From assembly GCA_045656625.1 (NCBI GenBank), contig JAZORL010000122.1, forward strand, positions 1-13,360: a DNA stretch of 13,360 bases. Direction: 5' to 3'. The notes beneath the pieces were generated by a model. It ran no database searches. It was not told where the DNA came from and saw nothing but the letters and a program-made list of their open reading frames with translations. The stretch comes from Scatosoma sp045656625. GTDB lineage: Bacteria > Bacillota > Clostridia > Christensenellales > Borkfalkiaceae. The position numbers and the translations under genes are program-made. Shown here one piece after another: positions 1 through 6,991 of this stretch. Position 1 is the first letter of the stretch, and each line of letters starts with the position of its first letter.

Positions 1-3000
1 ACCAGCAATACCCGTATACAAGCCAAACGATACTTCGCTGTAAAGGCTGTAATTGATCTTCGTCAAGGTAGCGGTATAATCGCCGTCGCCCAAGTCGAAT
101 ACCATGCTATAGTAACCGTCGTAGTTCACGCCTTGGTCGTCATCATACCAATCATCGCCTCTTGTACCAATGCTCTTGTTGAGGTTGCCCGTAATAGCCA
201 AGTCAGCCGCAGAAGTATACGTGTAAATCTTTTCGGTGGGCTTCGCGCTTTCAACAAGCATTTGCCACGTTGCTACAAGGGTAATATCTTCCGTAATCGG
301 CGTATTGAAATCGAACGCAACGCCATCCTTCGTCCACGCCTTAAAGATATAAGGATCGTTAGAGGTTGTCACAGATTCTACCGTGCTTCCGCCCAGCACA
401 ACCTTCGTTTCAATTATCGTACCGTCATAGTCCACAAACATTACCGTGCAATTTTTTGCAAACTTTGCCGTGTAGGTCACGTCTCTCGTTGCCACGCTGA
501 TTGCAGGCGACCAACCTGCAAATTCGTAACCCTCTCTCGTCGGGATTGCTCCCGTATAAACAGGCATTTCGCCGTACGTTACCTTGCTTTCCTGCAATAC
601 CGTGCCATCCCAGTTTTTAAACGTTACCGTCGCTTTTACGTCCGCCGATACGATAAACGCACCTTGACCAGGATTTAAGTTAAGCGTATAACCGCTCGTT
701 CCAATCGTCACTTCTTGCGCAACGCCGTCAACGTAAATCGTATAATTTGCATTTACCGCGCCGGTTAAAGTAAGCGACAATGATTTATTATCCTTAATTG
801 CCGAATAGTTTACAACCGTAAACGCTTCGTTGCCGTTCGTGTCTTCCATAACGCCGATAATATAGTTACCGCTGCCCGAAACGGAAGAGAAGGCTTTTGT
901 ATTGTTTGCAGAAAGCAAATATTTTGAGAATTCGCTTGCGCTCTTTACCTTGTTATACGCTTTGTATTGAGCGTCCTGTCCGATGCCGAACAAACCACCT
1001 TTTGCAGGCGAGCTCATGATAACGCCCTTCCAATCGTACATCTTATACAAAGAGCCAAACGTTGCAAGGTCTGTATTGACCGCTTGCATAGCGTTGTAGA
1101 CAGATTCGTTCTTGTTGCCTGCAAAATCCACAGGGCTTTGATTGGTAATGTTATCGTTCAACGGCGTATAGCTAAACCAAGAAACGGAATCCATACCGAA
1201 GGCAAGCGCTGTATAAAGCTGCAAGCGCATCTGCTCTTCCGTGGGAGCTTTTGCCTGCGTTGTATTTCCTTCATCCCAGCCAGAAGACTGCAAGCATGCG
1301 TGTACGAACGCATCATAGTCCATAGCGTACGCTTTCAAAACTGCCAAATCATACAAGAAGTTTTCCTTCAACGTGCCGTCTGCCATAATGGGATAGGTAT
1401 CCGTAGAAAGATATTTCGTGCCCTCTACCTGCGAAAGAACGATGTCGCAGTATGCTTTGATGTAAGCAGAATACGATTTATAATCGCCTGTAAACGAAGC
1501 ATACGAAGGGAACAAGTTGACCATAAACGGCATTTCTTCCGTGCTTTCGCCGTAAACGTTATTAAACCATTGCGCATATTCCGCCAATCTTTCCATCGCC
1601 GCCGTCGTCGGAAGCGGTTCATCCCAAACAAGTAAACCTGCAAAGCCTGCGCAATCAGAGAAATCGGGAAGAGCTGTATTACCAAACATCTCACTATTGC
1701 TAGCGTTTGACGTATAAACCACCGATTTTAATCCGTTGCGGTTAAACATCGCAATGATTTGTTTCATTGCTTCGACATTTGCTTCACTGTTGATATTGAT
1801 ATTATTCTTGCCCGCAAGGTTTACCGTTGTAAAGCCCGCAGCCTTCATCGTTTGTGCAATGGCATTATTATGTTCGTTATCGTAGCCGTTCGAGCTATCC
1901 AACGCAGGATAATACCATGCTACGCTGTCATAGCTGGGTTCAGCTTCGCCCTTATAATAGAAATTGAATACGTTAGGTTTATTTGCATAAAGCTTGCTCG
2001 TAAGCATTGCCGCAGACGTAAGCGTAAAGCCGTCAAATTTTGCCGCATTCAACGTAATCGTATCGTTAAGCTTTGCATTTACGGTTTCCGTTTCCGTTAC
2101 CGTTTTACCATTTTCCGTCTTTATGTAATTTACCGTATAGGTAACGTTATAGCTTGCGCCAAGCCCGGCAAGATAGTTGTTGTGCTGATTGATATATCCG
2201 CTTTGCAATTCTTCTTTATAATTGTTCGCCTCAATTGCCTTTTGCGCTACGTAATAAATGGAACGCGCATTGTTTTCCATATCATTCCCGTAATAGGACG
2301 CTAAAATATACGTGTCGCCTACGTATACGTATGCAACGCCAACGAACTCTCTCGTCAGGTTTTTGGAAAGAATATTTCTAATTGCGCCGCAAAGCTCATA
2401 TCTATCGTCCTCGTCGATGTTTTGCGCAACAAGGTCGGTGATTTGAATCATACCTTTTTTGCCCGACGAAATGTTGGATAAGTCAGCAGACGAAGTAACC
2501 GCTTGCCATTTTGCATTCGCGCCAAACAAATTTTTTGCCGTCAGTTCATACCCTGCCGTGATATAATCTCTCGGCACAATAACCATACCGAAGGTCGCAT
2601 TTTGCGCTTTCAGGTTTTCATAGGTATCTTTGGAAAGTTCCGCAATGAAACGAAGCCCGTTTACTTCCGTTGTTTCACCATTCTTCAACACGCGAACCGA
2701 CGCACCGTTTTCCATAACGAAATCTTCAAAGCCAACGCGTACGACCATTTCTTTATTATATACAACGTTGTTCTTGTCCTTAACGCTGAACGTTACCGCA
2801 TAGGTAGAGGAGCTTTCGCCATCGCGAAGCATGAATTTACCCTCTTTTACCGCGCCGTATTCATATACGGTCGTCACGGTCGTATCGGTAAGCATCGAAC
2901 CTGTTGCGGTTGCTGTGATTGCATTTGCCGATTCACCAGGCATTACGTAAATTTGCTGTGTTTCCACCGCCGTATTATTCAAGCTTACGGAAATAACAGC

Positions 3001-4194
3001 ATTTTCCTGCGACCACGTCGTACCGTTAAACGTAAAGGTCGTAGGATTGATTTTAATTAGCTTTTGACCACTGCCGTCACCGTTGCAGTAGAACCAACCG
3101 AATACCGTGACAACGTCTCCCGCCTTTGCGCTTATGCCTACAGCATCAAGGTTTACGTACCAGTCGCCTACAGACCACTTATGCAAACACGTATTAATCG
3201 CCGTACCATTATACAAAATGCCCTTAGCTCCGCCGCATGCTTTCGTTTGATACGCCCAAGGATCCTCACTATTTACAGGGATATCGTTCGGTGCCATAGA
3301 TGCGTAAATACCCCTTTCATGCCCGCCGTTTACCGTCGTGGAAAGCATAAGGTCGTATTCTTGCGTCACGCCCACTTCACTCCAAGCCTGACCGTCGTAT
3401 TTGAAGGTGGTTTCTTCAATACAAAACGCCTTATTGGTGTTAGCGTTCATAAACCAACCGTCAACCGTTACCGTATCCCCTGCGTTTGCCACGGCAGGAA
3501 TAGCCAGATACGCAAGTTCTGTTGCGTGCGTCTTAACAATCGTTGCGTTCGCAGCAACTCCGTTCACGGTTACGGCATTTCCTACCGACGCATATTGAAC
3601 GTCCCAATTTTCGTTGGAACCGTTACCGCCGTAAGGGATAACCGAACCGCCTTCAATCGCCGTATAGATGGCAGCATTATTGTTCGCACCCAACGCCCAG
3701 TCCACCATATTCAGACCAAAGCCAAACGGCGCATCGCTGATGCGCTCGTAGGTCAAAATATCAAAACGGTCCGCCTTATTGTTCCAGCCTGCATTTTTAA
3801 GCAAAAGCGTACAATCAGCAGAGGTGTATTCCCCCGATTGATAATACGTACCCTTAGGCATCTTAAAAAGATGCACGTCGTTTACGTCGCTGGGGAAATT
3901 TGCATAATCCACGTAAATATTTGTTTCCCCTGCAATCGTATAAGCAGGTACTCTATGCCCGTCGAAATATACGCCGAACTCATAATTTTCACGCACCGTA
4001 ATACCTTCCTGCAACACAAACGCATATCTCGTCGGCGCATCACCATCATACTGAATCGCCGCCCAAGTGATATTCATATCTTTCGCCGTAGCAGCCTTCG
4101 CCGTGACGTTTACGCTTAAGGTAATCCCTAAGCCAAGTGCAATCGTAAAAATAAGGGCACATATTGCTGTCCAAAGTTTTTTCATCGCCTTCAT
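1..4194 (-). CDS. Large exported multidomain protein with glycosidase-like TIM barrel and InlB-type repeats (3' end outside window)
   Basis: One uninterrupted minus-strand frame of 1398 codons runs off the window's left edge, so the C-terminus is missing. The ATG at 4194 follows AAGGGAGG with 7-nt spacing. Residues 1-35 form a signal peptide (MKAMKKLW, hydrophobic core, cleavage near TAKA). Two related beta-rich modules lie at about 205-275 and 305-396, each with GDxVTVxGWF and a closing TF.(Y/F)(D/N)G..W. Residues 490-665 form a module common in Clostridia surface proteins (GLRF ... SIYYVAQKAI). Residues 755-1055 look like a glycoside hydrolase TIM barrel: VAWYYPALD, LLVWDEP (W857-P860), VNLFPSYA and STDTYP. 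E859 is an inferred acid residue candidate. A beta-sandwich follows, then two InlB B-type repeats (about 1188-1322; FKNWDG, FVDYDG, REGYEFAGW, ATW) and part of another domain. Glycan hydrolysis or binding at the cell surface is inferred; family and substrate cannot be fixed by eye. The exported character is clear. Confidence 0.9.
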   Translation of the reverse strand, partial: MKAMKKLWTAICALIFTIALGLGITLSVNVTAKAATAKDMNITWAAIQYDGDAPTRYAFVLQEGITVRENYEFGVYFDGHRVPAYTIAGETNIYVDYANFPSDVNDVHLFKMPKGTYYQSGEYTSADCTLLLKNAGWNNKADRFDILTYERISDAPFGFGLNMVDWALGANNNAAIYTAIEGGSVIPYGGNGSNENWDVQYASVGNAVTVNGVAANATIVKTHATELAYLAIPAVANAGDTVTVDGWFMNANTNKAFCIEETTFKYDGQAWSEVGVTQEYDLMLSTTVNGGHERGIYASMAPNDIPVNSEDPWAYQTKACGGAKGILYNGTAINTCLHKWSVGDWYVNLDAVGISAKAGDVVTVFGWFYCNGDGSGQKLIKINPTTFTFNGTTWSQENAVISVSLNNTAVETQQIYVMPGESANAITATATGSMLTDTTVTTVYEYGAVKEGKFMLRDGESSSTYAVTFSVKDKNNVVYNKEMVVRVGFEDFVMENGASVRVLKNGETTEVNGLRFIAELSKDTYENLKAQNATFGMVIVPRDYITAGYELTAKNLFGANAKWQAVTSSADLSNISSGKKGMIQITDLVAQNIDEDDRYELCGAIRNILSKNLTREFVGVAYVYVGDTYILASYYGNDMENNARSIYYVAQKAIEANNYKEELQSGYINQHNNYLAGLGASYNVTYTVNYIKTENGKTVTETETVNAKLNDTITLNAAKFDGFTLTSAAMLTSKLYANKPNVFNFYYKGEAEPSYDSVAWYYPALDSSNGYDNEHNNAIAQTMKAAGFTTVNLAGKNNININSEANVEAMKQIIAMFNRNGLKSVVYTSNASNSEMFGNTALPDFSDCAGFAGLLVWDEPLPTTAAMERLAEYAQWFNNVYGESTEEMPFMVNLFPSYASFTGDYKSYSAYIKAYCDIVLSQVEGTKYLSTDTYPIMADGTLKENFLYDLAVLKAYAMDYDAFVHACLQSSGWDEGNTTQAKAPTEEQMRLQLYTALAFGMDSVSWFSYTPLNDNITNQSPVDFAGNKNESVYNAMQAVNTDLATFGSLYKMYDWKGVIMSSPAKGGLFGIGQDAQYKAYNKVKSASEFSKYLLSANNTKAFSSVSGSGNYIIGVMEDTNGNEAFTVVNYSAIKDNKSLSLTLTGAVNANYTIYVDGVAQEVTIGTSGYTLNLNPGQGAFIVSADVKATVTFKNWDGTVLQESKVTYGEMPVYTGAIPTREGYEFAGWSPAISVATRDVTYTAKFAKNCTVMFVDYDGTIIETKVVLGGSTVESVTTSNDPYIFKAWTKDGVAFDFNTPITEDITLVATWQMLVESAKPTEKIYTYTSAADLAITGNLNKSIGTRGDDWYDDDQGVNYDGYYSMVFDLGDGDYTATLTKINYSLYSEVSFGLYTGIAG

Positions 4195-4207
4195 AATGCT
4201 ACCTCCC

Positions 4208-4333
4208 TTAGTTACTAAAAATATTCGGATCTTTATAATCATCGTTAAATGGATCGTCTAATGTAGAAGTTCGAACAATCTCCTCTTCCAAAATACAGAT
4301 GTTTAGTACTATTTCCTCATAATTTTTTTTCAT
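4208..4333 (-). CDS. Small 41-aa hypothetical protein, leader gene of the 4.2-kb operon
   Basis: The 41-residue protein starts MKKNYEEIVLNICILEEEIV, then RTST and an acidic tail (DDPFNDDYKDPNIF). The ATG at 4333 has a perfect GGAGG (4339-4343) 5 nt upstream, which favours it over the longer frame beginning at 4432, which has no ribosome binding site and covers the conserved control region. Its TAA (4208-4210) touches the ribosome binding site of the next gene, so the two are probably co-transcribed and translationally coupled. There is no signal peptide and no membrane segment. From memory, short proteins of this style (MKK.YE, a hydrophobic/acidic stretch, then (I/V)(V/I)RTS and an acidic end) recur in Clostridia beside exported proteins. 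No function is known to me. Options include a modified-peptide precursor, a chaperone-like partner of the downstream protein, or a translational leader. Confidence 0.72.
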   Translation of the reverse strand: MKKNYEEIVLNICILEEEIVRTSTLDDPFNDDYKDPNIFSN

Positions 4334-4366
4334 GCGCGCCTCCACATCATAATATTTTATAATACC

Positions 4367-4487
4367 ATCATACAGCACTTCACCGAGTTTTTCTATACAA
4401 AAACAAACCATGAAAGTATGGTTTTGATACATTTTTAGTATTTTTTATGCAAGTTCAAAACCATTTTATTCCATATGCTTGACTTTT
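4367..4487 (-). promoter_or_regulatory. Control region copy 1, reading toward the 41-aa gene and the large exported protein
   Basis: Read on the minus strand, this region has three parts. Block A (4487-4464) has the core TCAAGCATATGGAATAAA. A spacer of 23 nt follows. Block B (4440-4367) contains a 7-bp inverted repeat and ends in a -10-like TATGAT (4372-4367), with a poor -35 (TAGAAA) 17 nt upstream. The same arrangement occurs at 5576-5695 in front of the phosphatase operon, with 23/24 identity in block A and 59/74 in block B. A weak -35 behind conserved upstream blocks is what an activator-dependent promoter looks like. The adjacent AraC-family gene is the obvious candidate activator. The repeat is seen directly; its binding by that protein is inferred. 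Confidence 0.65.
4405..4424. repeat. Inverted repeat AAACCAT-N6-ATGGTTT in control region copy 1
   Basis: This is a perfect 7-bp inverted repeat (4405-4411 and 4418-4424) with a 6-nt centre, 9 bp upstream of the TAGAAA -35 of the minus-strand promoter. The right arm extended (ATGGTTTTGA, 4418-4427) is repeated in inverted form as TCAAAACCAT at 4455-4464. The equivalent palindrome, with one arm mismatch, is at 5638-5657 in copy 2. Position and conservation suggest an operator; the bound protein is inferred. Confidence 0.5.
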
Positions 4488-4506
4488 ATTTTTTTTTGGG
4501 TATAAT
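4479..4506 (+). promoter_or_regulatory. Promoter of AraC-family regulator 1
   Basis: TTGACT (4479-4484) and TATAAT (4501-4506) are separated by 16 nt, a near-consensus vegetative promoter 30 nt upstream of the ATG at 4536. The -35 lies inside conserved block A (4464-4487), so a protein bound at block A would block this promoter. That fits autorepression by a divergently transcribed AraC-family regulator. Confidence 0.75.
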
Positions 4507-4535
4507 AAGAAAAAAAAAGCAATGCGGAGAATTAT

Positions 4536-5396
4536 ATGGAAAACCTTATATTTTATTCGTCTGTTCCTTTTCCTGTGGAAGAAAAAAAAGATATAGCCGA
4601 TAAAATGGATTACACCTATCATATCTTGAATTTTGAATTTCCTAAAGAACATTCTCACGCTGATTATTGGGAATTTACCATTTTGCTCGACGGAGAAATC
4701 AATCATTATCTAAACGGGAAGCGCGAAGTTTACAAAAAAGGAACCTTATTTTATTTAACAACAAAGGATTACCACTATTTACGTAGTAAAGACAAGAAAA
4801 ATCTTCGTTATTTAAATATTATCGCCAAAGAGAAACCCTTATTACATCTGCTTGATGCAATGTCACCTACGTTTACAGAATTCTTATTAAAGGGACAACA
4901 TGCCTATCCAATACCCGACAGTATTATTTTAGGCGTTGAAGAAATACTGCATAAGGCAAATATGCTTTCTTCGAAACGCTACGAAACGCACAGTAAATTG
5001 ATTTTATCTGCGCTGATGCTTATACTACAGTTTCTTTATACACAGCATATAGAACCGTTTGAAACGCACGAGGAATGGGAAGAAGCTTTAACTGAACTTA
5101 TGCAAAGTAAAGACTTCCTTTTCTATAAAGTCCCCGATTTATGCCAAAAATTAGGGTACTCAAAAACGCATTTGAACCGTATATTTCAAAAGCGTTTCGA
5201 AATATCCCCGCACGAATATTTGATTAACTACAAATTTCGTTACGCTAAAAACCTTTTAGCGCACACAAAAATGAAAATCATTGATATCGCAACGCAAGTT
5301 GGATATAAAAACCTTTCGCAATTTAACGTAATTTTTAAGCAAAAGTTCGGCATGACGCCCAACGAATACCGAAAGACCAGCAACAGCAATGATTGA
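4536..5396 (+). CDS. AraC-family transcriptional regulator 1
   Basis: This 286-aa cytoplasmic regulator has the standard two-domain layout and normal length. Residues 30-105 form the cupin-like sensor domain (HSHADYWEFTILLDG, GTLFYL), the type that binds small ligands such as sugars. The C-terminal 90 residues hold the two helix-turn-helix motifs: LCQKLGYSKTHLNRIFQKRF with SPHEYL, then DIATQVGYKNLSQFNVIFKQ ending in the family signature FGMTPNEYRK. The start is set by GGAG at 4526-4529 and a strong promoter just upstream. The gene is divergent from the 41-aa/large-protein operon and upstream of, and collinear with, the phosphatase operon. Near-duplicate control regions on both sides make these two operons its likely targets. 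It is more AT-rich than the exported-protein genes. Ligand unknown. Confidence 0.95.
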   Translation: MENLIFYSSVPFPVEEKKDIADKMDYTYHILNFEFPKEHSHADYWEFTILLDGEINHYLNGKREVYKKGTLFYLTTKDYHYLRSKDKKNLRYLNIIAKEKPLLHLLDAMSPTFTEFLLKGQHAYPIPDSIILGVEEILHKANMLSSKRYETHSKLILSALMLILQFLYTQHIEPFETHEEWEEALTELMQSKDFLFYKVPDLCQKLGYSKTHLNRIFQKRFEISPHEYLINYKFRYAKNLLAHTKMKIIDIATQVGYKNLSQFNVIFKQKFGMTPNEYRKTSNSND

Positions 5397-5413
5397 GCGG
5401 AATATTGTGTTTA

Positions 5414-5448
5414 AGAGCCTGCATCTACCCGATGCAGGCTCTATTTTA
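5414..5448 (+). terminator. Intrinsic terminator of AraC regulator 1
   Basis: A perfect 12-bp stem (5414-5425 pairing with 5431-5442, arms starting AGAGCCTGCATC) has a 5-nt loop, followed by TATTTTACGTTTTT. It lies 18 nt after the regulator's stop codon. It separates the regulator from the downstream phosphatase operon, which therefore needs its own promoter. Confidence 0.85.
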
Positions 5449-5489
5449 CGTTTTTGGGGTAACAATAGGCTAAAAAATCGTCAAAAAAC

Positions 5490-5548
5490 TTGTATTGAAC
5501 GCTTTTTGTGTTATAGCAGACGAATACAATAGGAGTTTTTCCTATAAC
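5490..5548. repeat. Cluster of short nested inverted repeats in the gap after AraC 1
   Basis: Three short perfect inverted repeats overlap here: TTGTATT (5490-5496) with AATACAA (5523-5529); GTTATAG (5510-5516) with CTATAAC (5542-5548); and ATAGGA (5529-5534) with TCCTAT (5540-5545). A C-rich tract follows at about 5550-5562. The stretch 5449-5575 contains no convincing gene. The repeats may be chance in AT-rich DNA, or extra regulator sites upstream of the phosphatase operon. Confidence 0.3.
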
Positions 5549-5575
5549 CCTTCCTCCCCCCCACAAAAAAATATG

Positions 5576-5695
5576 AAAAGTCAAGTATATGGAATAAAAC
5601 ACATCTTAAGTTTCAAAAAAATACTACAAATGTGTTAAAATCATATTTTTATGGTTTATTTTTGGATAGAAAGAATTGATGGAGAGGTGTATGAT
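5576..5695 (+). promoter_or_regulatory. Control region copy 2, upstream of the phosphatase operon
   Basis: Block A (5576-5599) differs at one base of 24 from the inverted sequence at 4487-4464. After 22 nt, block B (5622-5695) matches 4440-4367 at 59 of 74 positions without gaps. Shared elements are the palindrome at 5638-5657, a weak -35 TAGAAA (5667-5672) and a -10 TATGAT (5690-5695) with 17-nt spacing. An alternative promoter, TTCAAA (5612-5617) with TAAAAT (5636-5641), is less conserved. Unlike copy 1, the TTGACT inside block A has no -10 partner here, so its conservation is better explained by protein binding than by promoter function. Confidence 0.65.
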
Positions 5696-5786
5696 TATAT
5701 TAACAAAAATCACTGTATCCAAACGTGTTTGCACGTTTTCGTTTACATTGAACCATTTGTAAAAATCTATAGAAAGAAGGAGCCTT

Positions 5787-6989
5787 ATGAGAAAGAAGCG
5801 TATTTTTTCAGCATTGCTGGCTGCAATCACGTTGGCGTTGGCGGTTTTGCCGATGTCGGCATCCAAAAAGAATTTTGAGGGAAAGGTAGCGTTTTCCCCG
5901 ACGGTAACGATTGCTCAAGCCGAGGGACCCGTAAAGCATACACAAATTATTGACGGCCAGCCCGGCAATAAAACGGAGATTCCTTTACTTTCAGGGGATA
6001 TCTATACGGTTTGTAAATATTATCGTAAGATGTACACCGGATCTTTTAATTTCGGCTATGAAGATTGCTTTGCCCCTACACCGTTGACCGTTTCATGGAC
6101 GAGTAAAGAGGATGCCCCTCTTTATTATACGTTTGATATTTCTACAAACAGTGATATGTCTTCAGCTGAAAGCTACATAACCTTTGACAGCTCGGTGACT
6201 CTTAAATATTTGTTTATGGGTTATGATTATTATTATCAAATCAGCGCAAAATACGAAGATAAGCTGATTAAGTCCCGTATCTTTGAGTTTTCAACCGAGT
6301 ATTTGCCTCGTACGGTATTTGTAGATGAAAACGTATCGAACACCCGTGACTGGGGCGGTTATTACGTTGATAACGGAACGAAGAGAGTAAAGCAAGGAAT
6401 CGCGTATAGAGGCGGTGCTTTAGAGGACATTTCCGAAGAAGGTAAGCGCAGAATGCTTGTAGATCTTGGAATAAAGACTGATTTGGACCTTCGTAAGGAC
6501 GGAAGCACCAATTTGGGACATTCGCCCATTTCGCCTGATATTAACTACGTAGAGGTTGGTGGTCCTTGGTACGTGGGCCAATATGGCTCCGGTATTGATT
6601 TGCCGTCGTATAGAGAGGCTCTTTTAACCGAAATTCGCGTGTTTGCGAATGCGGATAATTTCCCCGTTTACGTGCATTGTTCGCTTGGCAGAGATAGAAC
6701 GGGTACGATATGTTTCCTTATCAACGCGCTGTTAGGCGTGGGTGAGCAAGATCTTTTTAGAGACTACGAAATTTCTTCAATGGCAAGAACGGGTAAAAGT
6801 AAAGATAGTCCCACTTCTGAACCCTCGTATATGACGGGCGTAGTATTCCAATATTTATACGATTATATCAAGAATTTCCAATCCGGAAAAACGTTGCAGG
6901 AAAATGCTGAAGCATTTATGCTTTCTATCGGTATTACCGAAAGCGAAATTTCCGCTATAAGAAAAAATATGCTTGAGGACGTGAAGTAA
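5787..6989 (+). CDS. Exported tyrosine-phosphatase-like protein with N-terminal Fn3-like domain
   Basis: This 400-aa predicted secreted protein has a signal peptide at residues 1-26 (MRKKRIF, hydrophobic core, MSAS). Residues 85-175 form a beta-sandwich resembling fibronectin type III (PLTVSWTS, YYYQISAKY, FEFST). Residues 180-400 form a cysteine-phosphatase domain of the bacterial tyrosine phosphatase type (Y_phosphatase3-like). It has the motif NTRDWGGY, the RG..L pattern IAYRGGALED, DLRK, and the P-loop HCSLGRDRTGT with nucleophile Cys298 and Arg304. The P-loop is intact, so activity is expected. Likely substrates are phosphotyrosine, phosphoinositide or other phosphomonoesters outside the cell, which cannot be resolved here. 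AAGGAG (5777-5782) sits 4 nt before the ATG. It is co-transcribed with the next gene, and a lipoprotein paralogue lies at 9692-10882. A cysteine phytase is an alternative, but DRTG favours the tyrosine/lipid phosphatase group. Confidence 0.9.
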   Translation: MRKKRIFSALLAAITLALAVLPMSASKKNFEGKVAFSPTVTIAQAEGPVKHTQIIDGQPGNKTEIPLLSGDIYTVCKYYRKMYTGSFNFGYEDCFAPTPLTVSWTSKEDAPLYYTFDISTNSDMSSAESYITFDSSVTLKYLFMGYDYYYQISAKYEDKLIKSRIFEFSTEYLPRTVFVDENVSNTRDWGGYYVDNGTKRVKQGIAYRGGALEDISEEGKRRMLVDLGIKTDLDLRKDGSTNLGHSPISPDINYVEVGGPWYVGQYGSGIDLPSYREALLTEIRVFANADNFPVYVHCSLGRDRTGTICFLINALLGVGEQDLFRDYEISSMARTGKSKDSPTSEPSYMTGVVFQYLYDYIKNFQSGKTLQENAEAFMLSIGITESEISAIRKNMLEDVK

Positions 6990-6991
6990 TT

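Noticed and set aside
133..4119. Several long plus-strand open frames (133-678, 967-1635, 1759-2304, 2503-3060, 3064-4119)
   Set aside because: They are antisense to one continuous 1398-codon minus-strand gene with signal peptide, recognised domains and a good ribosome binding site. Their translations are Arg/Cys/His/Ile-rich, without domains or ribosome binding sites.
4334..4432. Longer start (4432) for the 41-aa gene, giving a frame beginning MVCFCIE, and the similar MVYFWIE start at 5651
   Set aside because: The two look like related peptides, but the base changes between them often fall at codon position 2, neither has a ribosome binding site, and both lie within the duplicated control DNA. 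DNA-level conservation explains the resemblance.
5550..5575. C-rich and A-rich tract as a riboswitch or origin-like element
   Set aside because: It is only a homopolymer-like stretch with no recognisable aptamer pattern or repeated boxes; composition alone does not support a call.
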